In this document: positions 45,226 to 56,822 of the stretch, piece after piece
How the letters are laid out: every line of letters starts with the position of its first letter
Position numbering within the stretch: the first letter of the stretch is position 1
From: Furcasterigmium furcatum
Taxonomy: Eukaryota > Ascomycota > Sordariomycetes > Glomerellales > Plectosphaerellaceae
Assembly (NCBI GenBank): GCA_001599815.1
Contig: BCIA01000004.1
Location: forward strand, 5,358,082 to 5,422,081
Direction: 5' to 3'
DNA: 64,000 bases
Notes under the pieces: generated by a model
The model's input: the letters and a program-made list of their open reading frames with translations, nothing else
The model's database searches: none
What the model was told of the DNA's origin: nothing
Made by a program: the position numbers and the translations under genes

Positions 45226-48222
45226 TCATAGCTCAAATGTATCCGAGAAGCCTGGTAGTTCTGGGTTGAAGACGAAGTCGTCGTAGTTGATGACACGGTC
45301 CTGAGGCAGAAAAGCCTGGTCCGTGAGACCTGCGAAGAGGCTGTCCACGCCGAGACCGGGCTCCCGAAAATTCGGCGGAAGCGGTGGAGGTATCCCTCCT
45401 GCTAGATGCTGTTCCATCTCGTGAGGCGTGATTTGAGCAGGCTCACCGTGACTATTCACGGTTCTTACTCCAAGATTGCGGGAGCCCCCGTTGACTTCCG
45501 AGCCTGGTGATTCTCTCTCTCTGCTTTGTGAGACCTGTCCCCTCTCTCGCGAGGAAGAACTGTCATACCGCTGCTGCATGGAGTATGCATTCGATCGGTT
45601 GGTCCGTGGCGTGGTCCGAAATAGGGCGATGGCCTGGCAGGATCGGTCCTGTTGGCATTCCTCGTAAATTTCCTGCAGCTGCTGCGCCAGAGATCCAGCC
45701 AGCGTCACGGGTGCAAGGTTCGTTTCAACCAAGCGTCCCTTCCAACTTCGACTTATTGTCTTGAGACTCTCGACGAGTGTCCAGAACTCGCACGCAAGAC
45801 TCTCCTCATAATACAGGGCATGGACTATGCACGTTATACGTCAGCCCCCGAACAGGTGCGGTTGTTTGGTGCATGAAAACTTACTGAGAAGTGCTTTAGC
45901 GCTAGCGAAGACGCACAACGAGAAGAGAGGAGCTATGGTTTGTGTGACGATGCCCTGCCCGAGATATTTGACAGTGATATTGGCAGTCTCGGTGGCAGCA
46001 TTGTAGCAGGTATCGGCGCTGCAAGTGCTTGGGAGCCTCAAGTGTTTGAGCTCGTCTGATGGGTACGCTATCCGCTGATGGAGAAAGATGGAGGAGGTGT
46101 TGTGCACGATATGTGCCAACGTCATGTTTGGGTCCATAGCAGCAGCAGTTTTCGGGTTGACGGTATAGTTGGGATCTTTAAACTTCTGCGGGAGAAACTG
46201 CTTCCAGCTATAGCACAGTCACACGGTCAGCCTATGCGTCTAGACGGTTTCTAGTTCGGGGCAGGCTGGAAGTCGCCAGCTGCCTTCGGTTTGGAGGAAC
46301 TCACTGCACCAGTCGCAAGTCCAGCTCCTTGAAGCGAGTCAACCAGCTCGAGACCTCTCGCCAGTCGGTGAAGTCGAGTTTTTGCTGGAGAAAGTAGGTG
46401 ATTATGCGGCTCAGTGACTCAACCGATTCGATGCAGTAGGAAAAGGCACCGATCTTAACCGACTCCGCCGTAAGCGAGTCGCTTTTTGTTGTTGAAGACA
46501 CGGGGGCGTCGTTGCTAGTTCCATTGCTGGCCCGACTCGGGACATCGTATTTCGATGGTAGGAAAGTAATGGTACTTCCTATTTTCGCAGCATTGTTGTC
46601 CCAGATGCCGAAGTAGGGTGTCAGTGTGGGTTGAGACCTATGCCAAAATCCTCCGTCGACGGGCAACCTTCGGGCCACGTCCCCCGCGGTCAGACTGGTC
46701 TTCCAGCTGTCGGGAATCGTCAGTCAGAGTGATCTATGGAGTCCTGGCGGGATTGGCCGGTAGAAAGCAAGTCCTTACCCAGTCGTGATGGAGCAGAACC
46801 TGTCCAAGAGAAATATGCTCCAAAACACCCTTCGTCTTTCCTCTTCTTCGATCCAGAGCTTTGGCGCTGCTAATTTCGGGAGGTCTGATAGGAGCGAGCC
46901 GCGTTCATCCGCGTCTGTTTCTTCAACACTGAGGTCCAGGTACTGGACAGTCTTGGTCAACGATCCGATGATGGACCAAGCCTTGTCCGTTTCGCCATCC
47001 CCAATCTGTTCCTGATGAGTCAGAGCGTCTTGAGGCTGCATAAAGCAGAGACCAGACGTGTCGAAAGAAGGGAATCATGGGGTACTGACGTGTGTGAAAG
47101 CTAAAATGATGAGAGCCTGAAGATTTTCCACCGTCAGGTTCTCCATTGCGCGCAGGAGGACAAAGTCCCGGGAACGATTGGCTTGCTTCTGCATGTCTTG
47201 AATGGGCAGCGGACATGCCTCCCCTTCAACGAATCGGTATGCAGCCACAAGCATGGCGTGGAGAATGATATGGATCCGGTCGCTCTCATCCACGAGAAGC
47301 AGTCGACTTCTGGTGCGACCTTCATGCAGGATGGGAATCCAGGGGTGTATGTTCTGATAGTATGCGGTCAACAGCTTCCCGACAAAGATCTGATCAGATA
47401 GCAGAGACGACCCTGCAAAATGATCGTCGTTGGTGTTATCAGACAGCCCTTCGGAGTGTGTAGGATGGACATATCCGTGGTCGTCCACCCTGCAGCGTTT
47501 CCGCACTCTGCCGTTCGCAAATCCTGTTTGGCGACCGTCGATTGGATCTCCTCCAATAGATGGCTGCGATGCCGTCGCGCGGCTTGAGTTTTCCATGGAG
47601 GTCACCAAGTTTGAGTTGAGCTGCTGTAGCTGCTGGACCAGGACTGAAAGTACTGTCGGGGCCAGGGTCTCATCGGCGGCGACTTCAGGAGCATTTTGCC
47701 GGGGAGCAGCAGTCGATGATGGAGCCGCCTGGTTCTCTCCGCCGGGTAGTCCACGGAGTACAGCCTCTAAACTCTCTGCAGCCGGGTGAGCGAAGGAGTA
47801 CTGGCAGCACTGATGATGGGCGGTGGTCCTCACCAACACGACGCGTCAGGGCCTCCACAGCGCCACTCTTCAACCCGGGCTTCTTCCTTTGATATTCGTA
47901 TGTGCATGTGGTGTCTTTTCGAGGTCAGCCAGCCATGATACTAGAGCAGTCCATGCGTGGTTGGTGTGTGGTTTCATACCGAGACGTACGCAATTGGCGC
48001 ATGAAGGGGACTCTCTTGAGCATCGCAACTTGCGTTTACGACAACCATCGCACTTGACTTCGAGGTTAATGACAGCAAAAACGTATAATTCCCGGGTGAT
48101 GAAAGATCAAAAGGAATCACAAGACGACATCGTAGGACGAGACATACCGAGGGCAGGTCAGACTCGACCTCCGTCGCATTTTCAGGAGCTGTGGCCGGCG
48201 CTGTTCGTGGAGAGTTTCCCAT
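45226..48222 (-). CDS. Zn2Cys6 fungal transcription factor (cluster gene 4)
   Basis: Eight exons (48222-48148, 48052-47980, 47914-47834, 47775-47090, 47011-46779, 46706-46305, 46207-45885, 45824-45226) give 823 aa with a consistent frame. The binuclear zinc cluster CDGCRKRKLRCSRESPSC with ANCVRLDTTC starts at residue 26 and has all six Cys. A coiled-coil linker (ALTRRVESLEAVLRGLPGG) follows. The Fungal_TF_MHR region includes SDQIFVGKLLTAYYQNIHPW, GDGETDKAWSIIGSLTKTVQ and EEEERRRVFWSIFLLDRFCS. The C-terminus is acidic and Pro-rich and may activate. It converges on DUF2264 and carries the 16-bp candidate operator in its own upstream region, so it is the likely cluster regulator and may be autoregulated. 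The exon 2 acceptor was chosen for frame. Confidence 0.9.
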
Positions 48223-50181
48223 GAGTCGTTCTCGCGGAGGGTCGGGCTTGAAAATGTGAAGGTATGTGGGTGTTTTTCCAGACCAAGTGCAGGAATTATA
48301 TTCGTTTGGACGTTCAGTGAGTGCCTAAGTCAAGCTGCAGGTGTTGTGCTGTGGAGGAATCCAATGGTGCGGTAGGTCCTGGAGTACATAAGTACTAGGG
48401 GACGTCCCCTGTTGACCCACCCCGCATGGCATGGAGAGGCGCTACTGACTAGTACTGCAACTCGGGTGGAATCCCCCGAGGCGTCGCGGGTTTAGGTTGG
48501 TCGTGTATGCCTTCAGGGCCCGGGCAGCCATCATGATGGGTGATCAGCCTGCCCTGAGTTGGACATTGTGGGCGAAGCGAGCAGTTGGCGTCACGATCCC
48601 CATATAGCCTCAGGCCATGGCTCCAAGTGAACTTCTGGGCACGTCGGACCGCGGACGATGCGCGAGGCTACCTGGTGGAAACTCATCGAAGCGCTTGAAT
48701 AGGTATCCATGGATTCTCGAGGCGGTGGGAACAACCTGACGTCGAACTACGACGGTGCGCTCTCGAATTGGAGAAGCAATGGATGGTGTCAGGTTCAGTC
48801 GAAGAGACCAAGACATTCATGGGCTTGAAATTGCCGCCTGGCTCTGGGACCGTGTCGACTACCTGTAAATCTCCCTGAAAAACGGCATACCTGTGTGAGG
48901 ATTCACCTGTTGCTTCGAGCCGCGATGTCCCTGGATGGTCCTTGTCCGTGTTAGCCTCGTTACCCATGTGAGGCTACCATTGGCCTCCTCTTCACAGCCT
49001 GATTTTCTCGGCCTACCCCGCCCAGCTTCTTCTCCTAAGTCCTTCTAACTGAGGTGATTGACAAGAGGCCGGAGCGGGCCTGGATGGGGCTAGCGTGAGC
49101 GAGTGATGGTGTTGGGACGTGAAAGTGCCCCTCAAGATGGATGGGGATCCATGTGGGGAAGCGTGCCGGGTCTGGAAGGTGGCGCAGGTGCAGGTGGTGC
49201 TCAAGCCAAAAGAATCCAGGCGCCCGGTTTGCTGGGTTGATGGAGAAGTCTCGGAGGAAAGGTGGCGATGGGGCTGAGGCGTCTTCCCAGGAGCCCTCAG
49301 GACTGGATTCCGTCAGCTAGGATGCAACTGGGTCGAGAAGCAGGAAAAGTTGCGTTGTCGAGAGCTGTCGGGGTTGAGCGGCAAATGCCCGCCCCGTCAT
49401 CATTCATTCCACCCAGACCAAATCACCGATGTCTCCGGTTCTTGTCTCGGGATACATCTTGGCAAGGAGATCCAAGGCGTTTGCTTCTTTGTTATTTTTG
49501 TAACGGTAGCAGGAGGACACCAGCAAAGCTGGCGGTAGCACTTGAGTGTTGTACGCTCTCGGTGAGCAGTCCGGAGGGAGGGTTGGATGTCCGGCCGGCT
49601 GAAGTTCATGCATTGGGGAAGATCTAGGTCTGGGATGGATGGATGGACTCTAGGCGCGGCGGAAATAATCAAGGTCCGCAAGCCCGGGGCGGTACCCGTG
49701 GACGCCCGGCACCTCTTCAGCGCTCCATCCACTGTACGGGCATGTACAAACAGGGGGAGTGAGGGGCTTGGGACAGGCCAACTTGAGGTCCTAGCTTCCA
49801 TCCATGCTCGCCCGCCAGGCAGGTCTCCCCATTGTCCGAGTTCCCTTCCCGTTCCACTTCTGTTTCCCGCTTCCCGTGCGTCTGCTGTCCCCATCGACTC
49901 GTGCTACCTGTCAGTCAAGCGCATTGGCTCCTGCAGGCCGCTGCTTCTGACTTACCAATCTCATTCTCCATTCCTCCCTCCCGTCTTCCCACTCGCAACG
50001 CAACGAAGCCCCGTCCGCCTTGTTTCGTCCGCCGCCGCCCGCCGACAACAAGACGAGCACATCGACGACATCCGACTCTCGTATTGTTCTCATCGCCAGC
50101 GTCGCCCGCCCGGCCTCTCGCATTCCTGCCTCCCCCTTGATCCATCGCCAGCCATCTTCGATTCCCCGATTCCACCCAGCC
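48223..50181. other. Regulator promoter and nrc-2 upstream region
   Basis: No gene recognised in 2 kb. The left part contains the candidate operator upstream of the regulator gene. The right part (about 49800-50180) is pyrimidine-rich and probably the long 5' leader of the kinase gene. A GATG tandem run lies near 49635. Confidence 0.45.
48644..48659 (-). promoter_or_regulatory. Candidate operator upstream of the Zn2Cys6 regulator gene
   Basis: Read on the minus strand this is ATCGTCCG-cg-GTCCGA, identical at all 14 specified positions to 42623-42638 in the GH88/DUF2264 promoter. It lies 422-437 bp upstream of the regulator's ATG, suggesting autoregulation. Confidence 0.6.
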
Positions 50182-50202
50182 ATGGCATCCTCGGTCGCAT
50201 GA
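50182..50202 (+). promoter_or_regulatory. Short uORF before nrc-2
   Basis: ATG followed by five codons and TGA (product MASSVA) ends 19 bases before the kinase start codon, in a different frame. If it is in the leader it could lower translation of nrc-2. The transcript start is not known. Confidence 0.4.
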
Positions 50203-50221
50203 CCGCATACTACCGTCCAAG

Positions 50222-52293
50222 ATGCCCACCACCACCACCAAGACGCCCGGCGGAAACTCCCAGTTCAACCAGAAACTGAGGAATCTCTTCCGCATCAATG
50301 GCGGTTCGAAGGAGTCAAAGGAGACGGAGAAGCCAAAGCCAAAGCCCTCCTCCCACGAGAGCGCCAGCCCGAGGCCCGATTTCAAGATCCGCAACACCAC
50401 CTTCTTCAAGACAACCGTCGGCCGACTGAGGACGAACACCACTGCGAGCGAGGGCAACCCCCTCGACGAGGCCCTGAGCCCGACCGCCCACGCCAACCCC
50501 TACTTTGCCCACCAGGGACAGCCCGGCCTCCGCCATCACAACGAGGGCTCCGTCCCGCCCTCTCCCCCCGACACCCCAAATATCAAGGCCGAGTCGACCC
50601 ACGGCAACGGCTCCGAGTCCCAGACCACGAATGCCACGAGGGAAGAGCTGGCTAGAAAGCTTAGGAGGGTAGCCAGCGCCCCCAACGCTCAAGGTCTCTT
50701 TGCCAAGGGCAGCTCCAAGAACACCAGCACCGAGCGTCCTGCTACCGCCGAGCTCGGCAAGGACCCTCTCGTTGTCCATAAGGACTCGGGCACTCTCGAA
50801 CTCGTCGACACCGCAAAGGCTTCTGCTGCCATGGCTGCCTCGACCCTCGGCGGCGCCACCACCACCGACCAAGACGTCCTCGGCGGCCTGCTCCCCCCCA
50901 ACAGGACAAACCTGGCCTTCCGGAGGACATACAGCTCCAATTCCATCAAGGTCCGAGATGTTGAGGTCGGCCCTCAGAGCTTCGACAAGATCAAGCTCAT
51001 CGGCAAGGGCGATGTTGGCAAGGTCTATCTCGTGAGGGAGAAAAAGAGCAGCCGTCTCTACGCCATGAAGGGTACGTGTCTGCGATCTCCCCTCCCCCCG
51101 CTGTTCATTACTAATATCAAGAACTTGCAGTCCTCAGCAAGAAGGAGATGATCAAGCGTAACAAGATCAAGCGGGCCCTTGCCGAGCAAGAAATCCTGGC
51201 CACGAGCAATCATCCCTTCATCGTCACCCTCTACCACTCTTTCCAGTCGGAAGACTATCTCTACCTCTGCATGGAGTACTGCAGCGGCGGCGAGTTCTTC
51301 CGCGCCCTGCAGACTCGCCCCGGCAAGTGCATTTTGGAGGATGACGCGCGCTTCTATGCCGCCGAAGTCACTGCCGCTTTGGAGTATCTGCATTTGATGG
51401 GCTTCATATACCGCGATCTCAAACCAGAGAGTGAGCCAACCAACCCTGCACACCGTAGCTGGCACCAGAGCTAATCATTTGCCAGACATCTTGCTGCACC
51501 AGTCTGGTCACATCATGTTGTCCGACTTTGACTTGTCCAAACAGTCCGACCCCGGCGGCAAGCCGACGATGATCATCGGCAAGAACGGCACTAGCCAGTC
51601 GTCCTTCCACATCGACACTCGTTCTTGTATCGCCAACTTCCGCACCAATTCGTTTGTGGGTACGGAGGAGTACATTGCACCAGAGGTTATCAAGGGCAGC
51701 GGGCATACCAGTGCGGTCGATTGGTGGACGCTCGGCATCCTTATCTACGAGATGCTCTACGGAACAACGCCCTTCAAGGGCAAGAACCGCAACGGGACGT
51801 TCGCCAACATCCTTAGAGAGGACATTCCGTTCCCAGACACCCCGGGCACACAGCAAATATCCAAGTATGTCCCCATATGGTGCCATGTGACTGAACACCG
51901 CTGACAATGTCCAGCCTCTGCAAGTCCCTGATCAGGAAGCTCTTGATCAAGGATGAGAACCGCCGTCTAGGCGCCAAGGCGGGCGCCTCGGACATTAAAG
52001 CCCATGGGTTCTTCAGGACTACCCAGTGGGCTCTGATCCGACATATGAAGCCGCCCATTGTCCCCAACCAGGGTAAGGGCATCGACACGATCAACTTCCG
52101 CAACGTCAAGGAGAGCGAGAGCGTGGATTTCACCGGCGCCCGCCAGATGAATCTTAAGGGGGTGCCCCTGGACTCGGGTCTCGCAACTCCTGGCGGCGAG
52201 CTGGTCGACCCCTTTGAGGAGTTCAACAGCGTCACGCTGCACCACGACGGAGACGATCATCATAACCACAACGGATATCAGCATCACCGTTGA
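50222..52293 (+). CDS. nrc-2: AGC kinase NRC-2 (flippase kinase Fpk1/Kin82 homologue)
   Basis: Four exons (50222-51071, 51131-51430, 51486-51864, 51915-52293) give 635 aa. NRC-2 is the Neurospora kinase that restrains conidiation; its yeast relatives Fpk1/Fpk2 phosphorylate P4-ATPase lipid flippases at the plasma membrane. The first 240 residues are Ser/Pro/Thr-rich and probably regulatory. The kinase domain has the Gly loop LIGKGDVGKVYLV, Lys283 in YAMKVLSKKEM, catalytic Asp379 in YRDLKPEN and Asp397 in LSDFDLSKQ. An insert precedes the activation segment NSFVGTEEYIAPEV. HPFIVTLYHSFQSEDYLYLC and SAVDWWTLGILIYEMLYGTT complete the AGC pattern. The C-terminal tail (GELVDPFEEFNSVTL) resembles the turn/hydrophobic motif region and ends with a His-rich stretch. 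Confidence 0.93.
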
Positions 52294-53260
52294 TTTTGCC
52301 GACCTCTACCCCTTACATGGACCCCACTACGAGACTGGGGTGGTTCGAGGCGAACCTTTTTTTGACACCCTTCTTGTTTATACACAATGTGATTATCATC
52401 GCATCGCACTTCGCGGTATCCACACCGAACAGCAGCAACAGGTGCATCAGGGCAAGTTGCTTGCCACACCCTCCTTACAAGGATGAAACAGAGCGAGCAC
52501 AGCGGAGCGAGTGTGAAGGGAGGAGGAGCCAGCTGCCGGGGGTGTATTGGACGCGCAGCACACCTCGGTCATTTCACAGCATCACCATTTATTTTCTCTC
52601 TCGGGTAGGCGCCTTTCTGTTGTTCCTCCTGTCGTCTCTGCACATCACGCAAATGGGAGTTGGCTCGGCCAGGCGTTGCTGGGTGATTTCGCAACTCGCA
52701 CTACAAGAGGGACGGCTGGGGAGAGAATGGCCACGTGGATTGGGTTCCATGTACACTGCAGCTGGCCATTCTGCGTCTGGGAGACAGATAGGAGAAAAGT
52801 CGTCCACTTGAATCTAGACCTGCCTTCAGACATGCCGGGTGATCTAATACGTGCGAGTCTCTGTGTATAGTGTCCCGAGGGTCGGAGAGCGGCGATGCTG
52901 GGAAGCACAGCGCCGGCCTGGCTGCAGGTCGAGGCTAGGATACTCAAGATGGGAAATCAAAGAGCACGCTTGATCTCCTCGATACGTCTGAATGACACAT
53001 TCGTGACGGACGCCGCGATGTAGTAAGTTGCGTTACCCCTGAAGCTGAAGCTGATGTTGCCTCCTGATTGGTCCGCTCCCCACCGCGGGGTCGTCACCGC
53101 ACGTCTTCCCAGACGCGTTTACTTTTCGACATTGAAGACCGACCAACACCAGCCCACCCATAGTTTCCAATGCGGAAGCTCGACTCTCCTATGAATACAT
53201 AACCGACGAAACACTCCTACTTGCGGCCCTGACCGCCCGAGCAGATCTGCACCCGCCACA
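52294..53260. other. Intergenic region, no gene recognised
   Basis: 3' flank of nrc-2 followed by the dad3 upstream region. Open frames here (for example 52290-52811) lack motifs. Confidence 0.45.
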
Positions 53261-53628
53261 ATGGACAACCCGCGCGAGTCCCACCTCCTCTCGCAGCCCG
53301 AGCTGACGCCACTGGAACAAGAAGTCCTGGAGGAATACGAGAGGCTGGCGGAGAACATGAAGAGGGTGGGTTCCCCTACTGCCGTTTGCTGCTATTATTC
53401 CAGGGGCGGCCGTGGCGCGGGATATGATTGCTAACTGGCAAGAAATAGCTGGCCACCGTTCTTGACGAGATGAGCGCGGCACCGAGCACAGAGATCCTCG
53501 ATGGGCTGAGGGAACTGGAGAGGAAGACGAGCTTGGTGTTCACGCTGCTCAAGGCGAGCGTGTATAGCATCGTGCTGCAGCAGGAGATCGATTGGGGCGG
53601 CCAGGCGGCAGAGGGGAGCGACACGTGA
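53261..53628 (+). CDS. dad3: DASH complex subunit Dad3
   Basis: Two exons (53261-53365, 53449-53628; intron 83 nt) give 94 aa, the same length as yeast Dad3. The DASH/Dam1 ring couples kinetochores to microtubule plus ends and is fungus-specific. Family pattern: LTPLEQEVLEEYERLAENMK near the start, then TEILDGLRELERKTSLVFTL and LLKASVYSIVLQQE, which parallel yeast Dad3 (LSPLQQEVLDKY... and VGTLLKGSVYSLILQ). The protein is almost wholly helical with a short acidic tail. It is convergent with mrps5. Confidence 0.9.
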
Positions 53629-53892
53629 GCGCCGCGGTGTTGGAGTCGGCAGCGAACTTGCGAGGAAGACATGATACCCAATGATACGAGAGGTCGGGCT
53701 AAGACGGCATACCCAGGGATGGAAGACGACAGGCCGAGCCACGGGTGAATGGGAAAAGACATCACGAACGAGGAGCGATAGAGCAGAGTCACAAAATTAA
53801 TGATCACGTCATGCAGAGAAGCCAGCTGCTGATAACACGCCGCCGCCGGCAATATACACTGTTGATACAACAAATGGGCTGGTAGAGTCTTT
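53629..53892. other. Short convergent 3' gap
   Basis: Gap between the dad3 and mrps5 stop codons; nothing seen. Confidence 0.5.
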
Positions 53893-55456
53893 CTAATATA
53901 CAGATCCGCCGTAGTACACCTTCCTCACGTCGACCATCTTCTTGCCGCGACCGATGGCGATCTGCTCCGGGTCGGGCTGGTTCATGAGCATGTGGTACGT
54001 GGCGCGGACGGTGTTCATGGGGTTCTTGGCCCGGGTGACCTTGGCTGCCAGGTCGTAGATGCCGGCGAGGCGGGCCATTTCGAAGATGCGGTGGGAGACG
54101 CGGAGACCGAAGCCTGGAAAGCGGGTTAGTCACCGGAGATGAAGACAGCAGACGGTCAGGATCAAACTTACCCGGTGGGCGGGCGGCCAGCGAGACCACC
54201 GTCCCCGACACCTTCTTCTCCATCTGGCCGAAGATGGTGCGGTTCTCGTACCGCCGGATGGGCTTCATGTTGCGCAGCGCGAGAAGCTTGGCCGTGGCCG
54301 TGGAGATGCTGGGGTCGGTCGACTTTGCCTCCCCGAGACCGAGACGACCATTGCCGTTGCCCGAGACGACCATTGCATGGAAGCGGATGATCTTGCCGAG
54401 ACGTGTCTGCTGCGAGACGCGGCGGACAACGACCGTCTTGGTTACGAGACCGAGGACATCCACAAGGTCCATGCCCATCCCGTTGGCGACGGTCTTGTAC
54501 GAGCCGTCGGGGTCAAGAGACTCCTCCTCCGGGGACCCGGGCGCCCGGTACAGGCCCGCGACGCCGGGGACCTTGCCGAGCTCGGGGGCCAGGGCGGTGG
54601 ACGTCGCGGACGGTTCGCCGCGCGTCGACTTGACGAGCTCCGTGTGCGTCTGATCCAGCGGGTTCTTGAGGTCGTTGCCGAGCTGCTGGTCCAGCTCCTC
54701 GAAGAAGTGCTTGTCGATCTTGTCCCACCACTCGACAGACTGGCCCTGCGCGGACGGGTTCTTCTTGTACTCGGACTCGACGTTGTCGAACATCTCGGTC
54801 GTGGTGGCCTCGCCGTCGATGATCAGCTTCCGCCGCAGCTCGGGGTTCTTCTCGAGCTCGACCAGCTCCTCCTCGGAGAAGTCGATCATCTGGGGGTTGT
54901 CCTGCTTGGCCCGCCGCAGGGCCCGCGCGACCGCCTCGCCAATTGTGTCCTTCATCTTTTCGCTCGCGTGGTCGGCAAGCTTGTCCATGAAGTTGTCCAC
55001 CCACTCCTTCGCCGGCAGGAACTCAAAATCTTTCGGGGCGACGGACATCTTGGGCTTCTGGTCGATGATGGGCTGGACTGTCGCAAAGTCCTCCAGGTAT
55101 TCCAGCTTGTAGGCGTCTTCTCGTAGCCGTCCCTGTATCGTCAGGTCGTTGGGATCGATGGCCTCCTCGCCGGCCATGATGGCCTCGTACTGCTCGGGGG
55201 TGTACTTTTGTCGCAGGGCCGCCTTGTCCGCCTCGCTGTATGCCGGGAACACCGTCTTGGTATATTTGTCCAACTTGCTCTTGTCCTGGATCAGGCCCAT
55301 ATTCTCGGCCTTGATGTTCCTAAACCGTGGTTTCCCTTTCAGACGGCAGGCTGACGTTTGAAAGGAGCGGCATGATGATGCCACTGTCGGCGTGCTCGAT
55401 GCGGGCTGCTGGAGGCATCTTGAGAGAACGCTCCGCGCCGGGCGTGCCGCGTACAT
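53893..55456 (-). CDS. mrps5: Mitochondrial small-subunit ribosomal protein uS5m
   Basis: Two exons (55456-54172, 54113-53893) give 501 aa. uS5 binds 16S/15S rRNA and is needed for decoding accuracy; this is the mitochondrial version. The N-terminus MYAARPARSVLSRCLQQPAS is a mitochondrial presequence (Arg/Ser/Ala-rich, no acidic residues). A fungal-specific helical region of about 270 residues follows. The S5 domain starts at VVVRRVSQQTRLGKIIRFHA, continues MVVSGNGNGRLGLGEAKST, and ends with the S5 C-terminal domain FEMARLAGIYDLAAKVTRAK and NPMNTVRATYHMLMN. The ATG at 55456 was chosen because the presequence begins there; the frame stays open for 98 more codons upstream but with no targeting character. 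Confidence 0.93.
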
Positions 55457-56308
55457 GGCTGCTACTGACCCGAGACTGGCGCCTGCGGGGTTCTGGCAGC
55501 GATTGGGGTGTGAAGGCGACGTGATATGGCGGAGAATCCTCTGTCTTTGGGTGCACACGAGAGCTTCGAGTCGCGAGATCAGTACAATTTTTTGGTTCGT
55601 GTCGGGGACCCACCGGCCTGCCATTGGGCTCCGTTGATTGGCGCACTCATGTGCATGGTCACATGATGCAGTTGAAGCCGTGATTACGTAACTCTTCGGC
55701 CCGGGCAGGTATTCAGGGGTCTCTTCAGATGTTGTTTCCCCTGACAGCAACCTGAACGAATTGGCATCTCATGAGCCCCAGATCAGCCCATTCCCACCCT
55801 CATCTTGAACTGACCCGCAACAGCACTCTCCTCAGCTAACGCTGAGCTTGAACACTGCTTTCTCAAGCCTCCCCATGGAGCCAATCACGGCCCGGCGCAT
55901 CGGCCGACTCTCTGGCAGTCCTGAAACACGTTGGGTCACGTCCGGCGCCGGGGTCCATCATCTAATTATCTTGCTATCTTCACGTGTTTGCGCGGTCGCA
56001 TTGTGACATCTCCCGTTTCGAAGACGGGCCCAGCCGTTCTGCTTCTCATTTCTCTTCTTCCTGTCTCGGTACTCCTTCGTGAATCCATCCACTCCCCCGT
56101 TGACGGTGACAGGCGCACTCGACGATCCCTAATAGTCTGTCGTTCTCTTCACGTACATATCTTGCCTCATATTCCTTGCCGGGCGCAATTGGAACTTCGC
56201 AACAGCAACAGCACCGCCGCCGCTGTTCGCCGCAACACCTGTCGTCTCCTCTAACGGCGCGACCAAACATACCATATTCGCGTACATCCTCTCCGAACGA
56301 CCAGCACC
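55457..56308. other. Divergent intergenic region
   Basis: This lies between mrps5 and the 69-aa membrane microprotein. It is pyrimidine-rich toward 56000-56300. A plus-strand open frame at 55931-56254 has no motif. Confidence 0.45.
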
Positions 56309-56518
56309 ATGAGCGGCCAATTCGGGTTCATGAGCTCCATCGGAGCGACCGACGAGGCCGTCGCCGTCCTCAACGATCAGCCCATACTCTTCACAATCCT
56401 GGTCGTCGTCCTCGTCAGCTTGATCCTCCAGGGCGTCTTCATCTGGTATATCCACTACGCCACGATGAAGCCGGAGCAGAAGAAGAAGAAGGAGAAGAAG
56501 GACGGAGGGAAAAAGTAG
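56309..56518 (+). CDS. Single-pass membrane microprotein
   Basis: A single exon gives 69 aa. After a 25-residue head (MSGQFGFMSSIGATDEAVAV) there is one clear membrane helix (PILFTILVVVLVSLILQGVF, residues about 25-44). A short WYIHYATMKPEQ follows, then a strongly basic tail (KKKKEKKDGGKK). By the positive-inside rule the tail is cytosolic. I do not recognise the family. Coding status is supported by a clean helix-plus-tail layout, a good start context (ccagcaccATG) and long pyrimidine-rich upstream sequence. It could be a small ER or secretory-pathway subunit; no function is assigned. Confidence 0.65.
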   Translation: MSGQFGFMSSIGATDEAVAVLNDQPILFTILVVVLVSLILQGVFIWYIHYATMKPEQKKKKEKKDGGKK

Positions 56519-56822
56519 GGCCGGCTGAGATCCGACACACTGAGCGAAAGTCGGGCCGGGCCGATCTTTCTACGAAGCCGATATTTCAACCATCTTCAAG
56601 CGACTCTTTCGACTTTTTCACCAGCCAAGGGCTGAGCGTCATTACCCGAATCTTGGGCTACGGCTGCATGTTCAGACTATTTCTTCTCCGCCATCTTCAG
56701 CATCTTCGAATAGACATATCAAGCTCAGATTCCACCACCCTCCATACCCCGGTTTGTGACCTATGCTGCATCTCCAACCGATTTTTGAAGTCGCGAGGAG
56801 GCCCGGAGCTGCTGGAGGGCTG
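56519..56822. other. Convergent 3' gap
   Basis: No gene seen between the microprotein and the minus-strand hypothetical. Confidence 0.5.

Noticed and set aside
54377..55126. 249-codon plus-strand frame
   Set aside because: Antisense shadow of mrps5, rich in Leu/Val/Arg, without motif.
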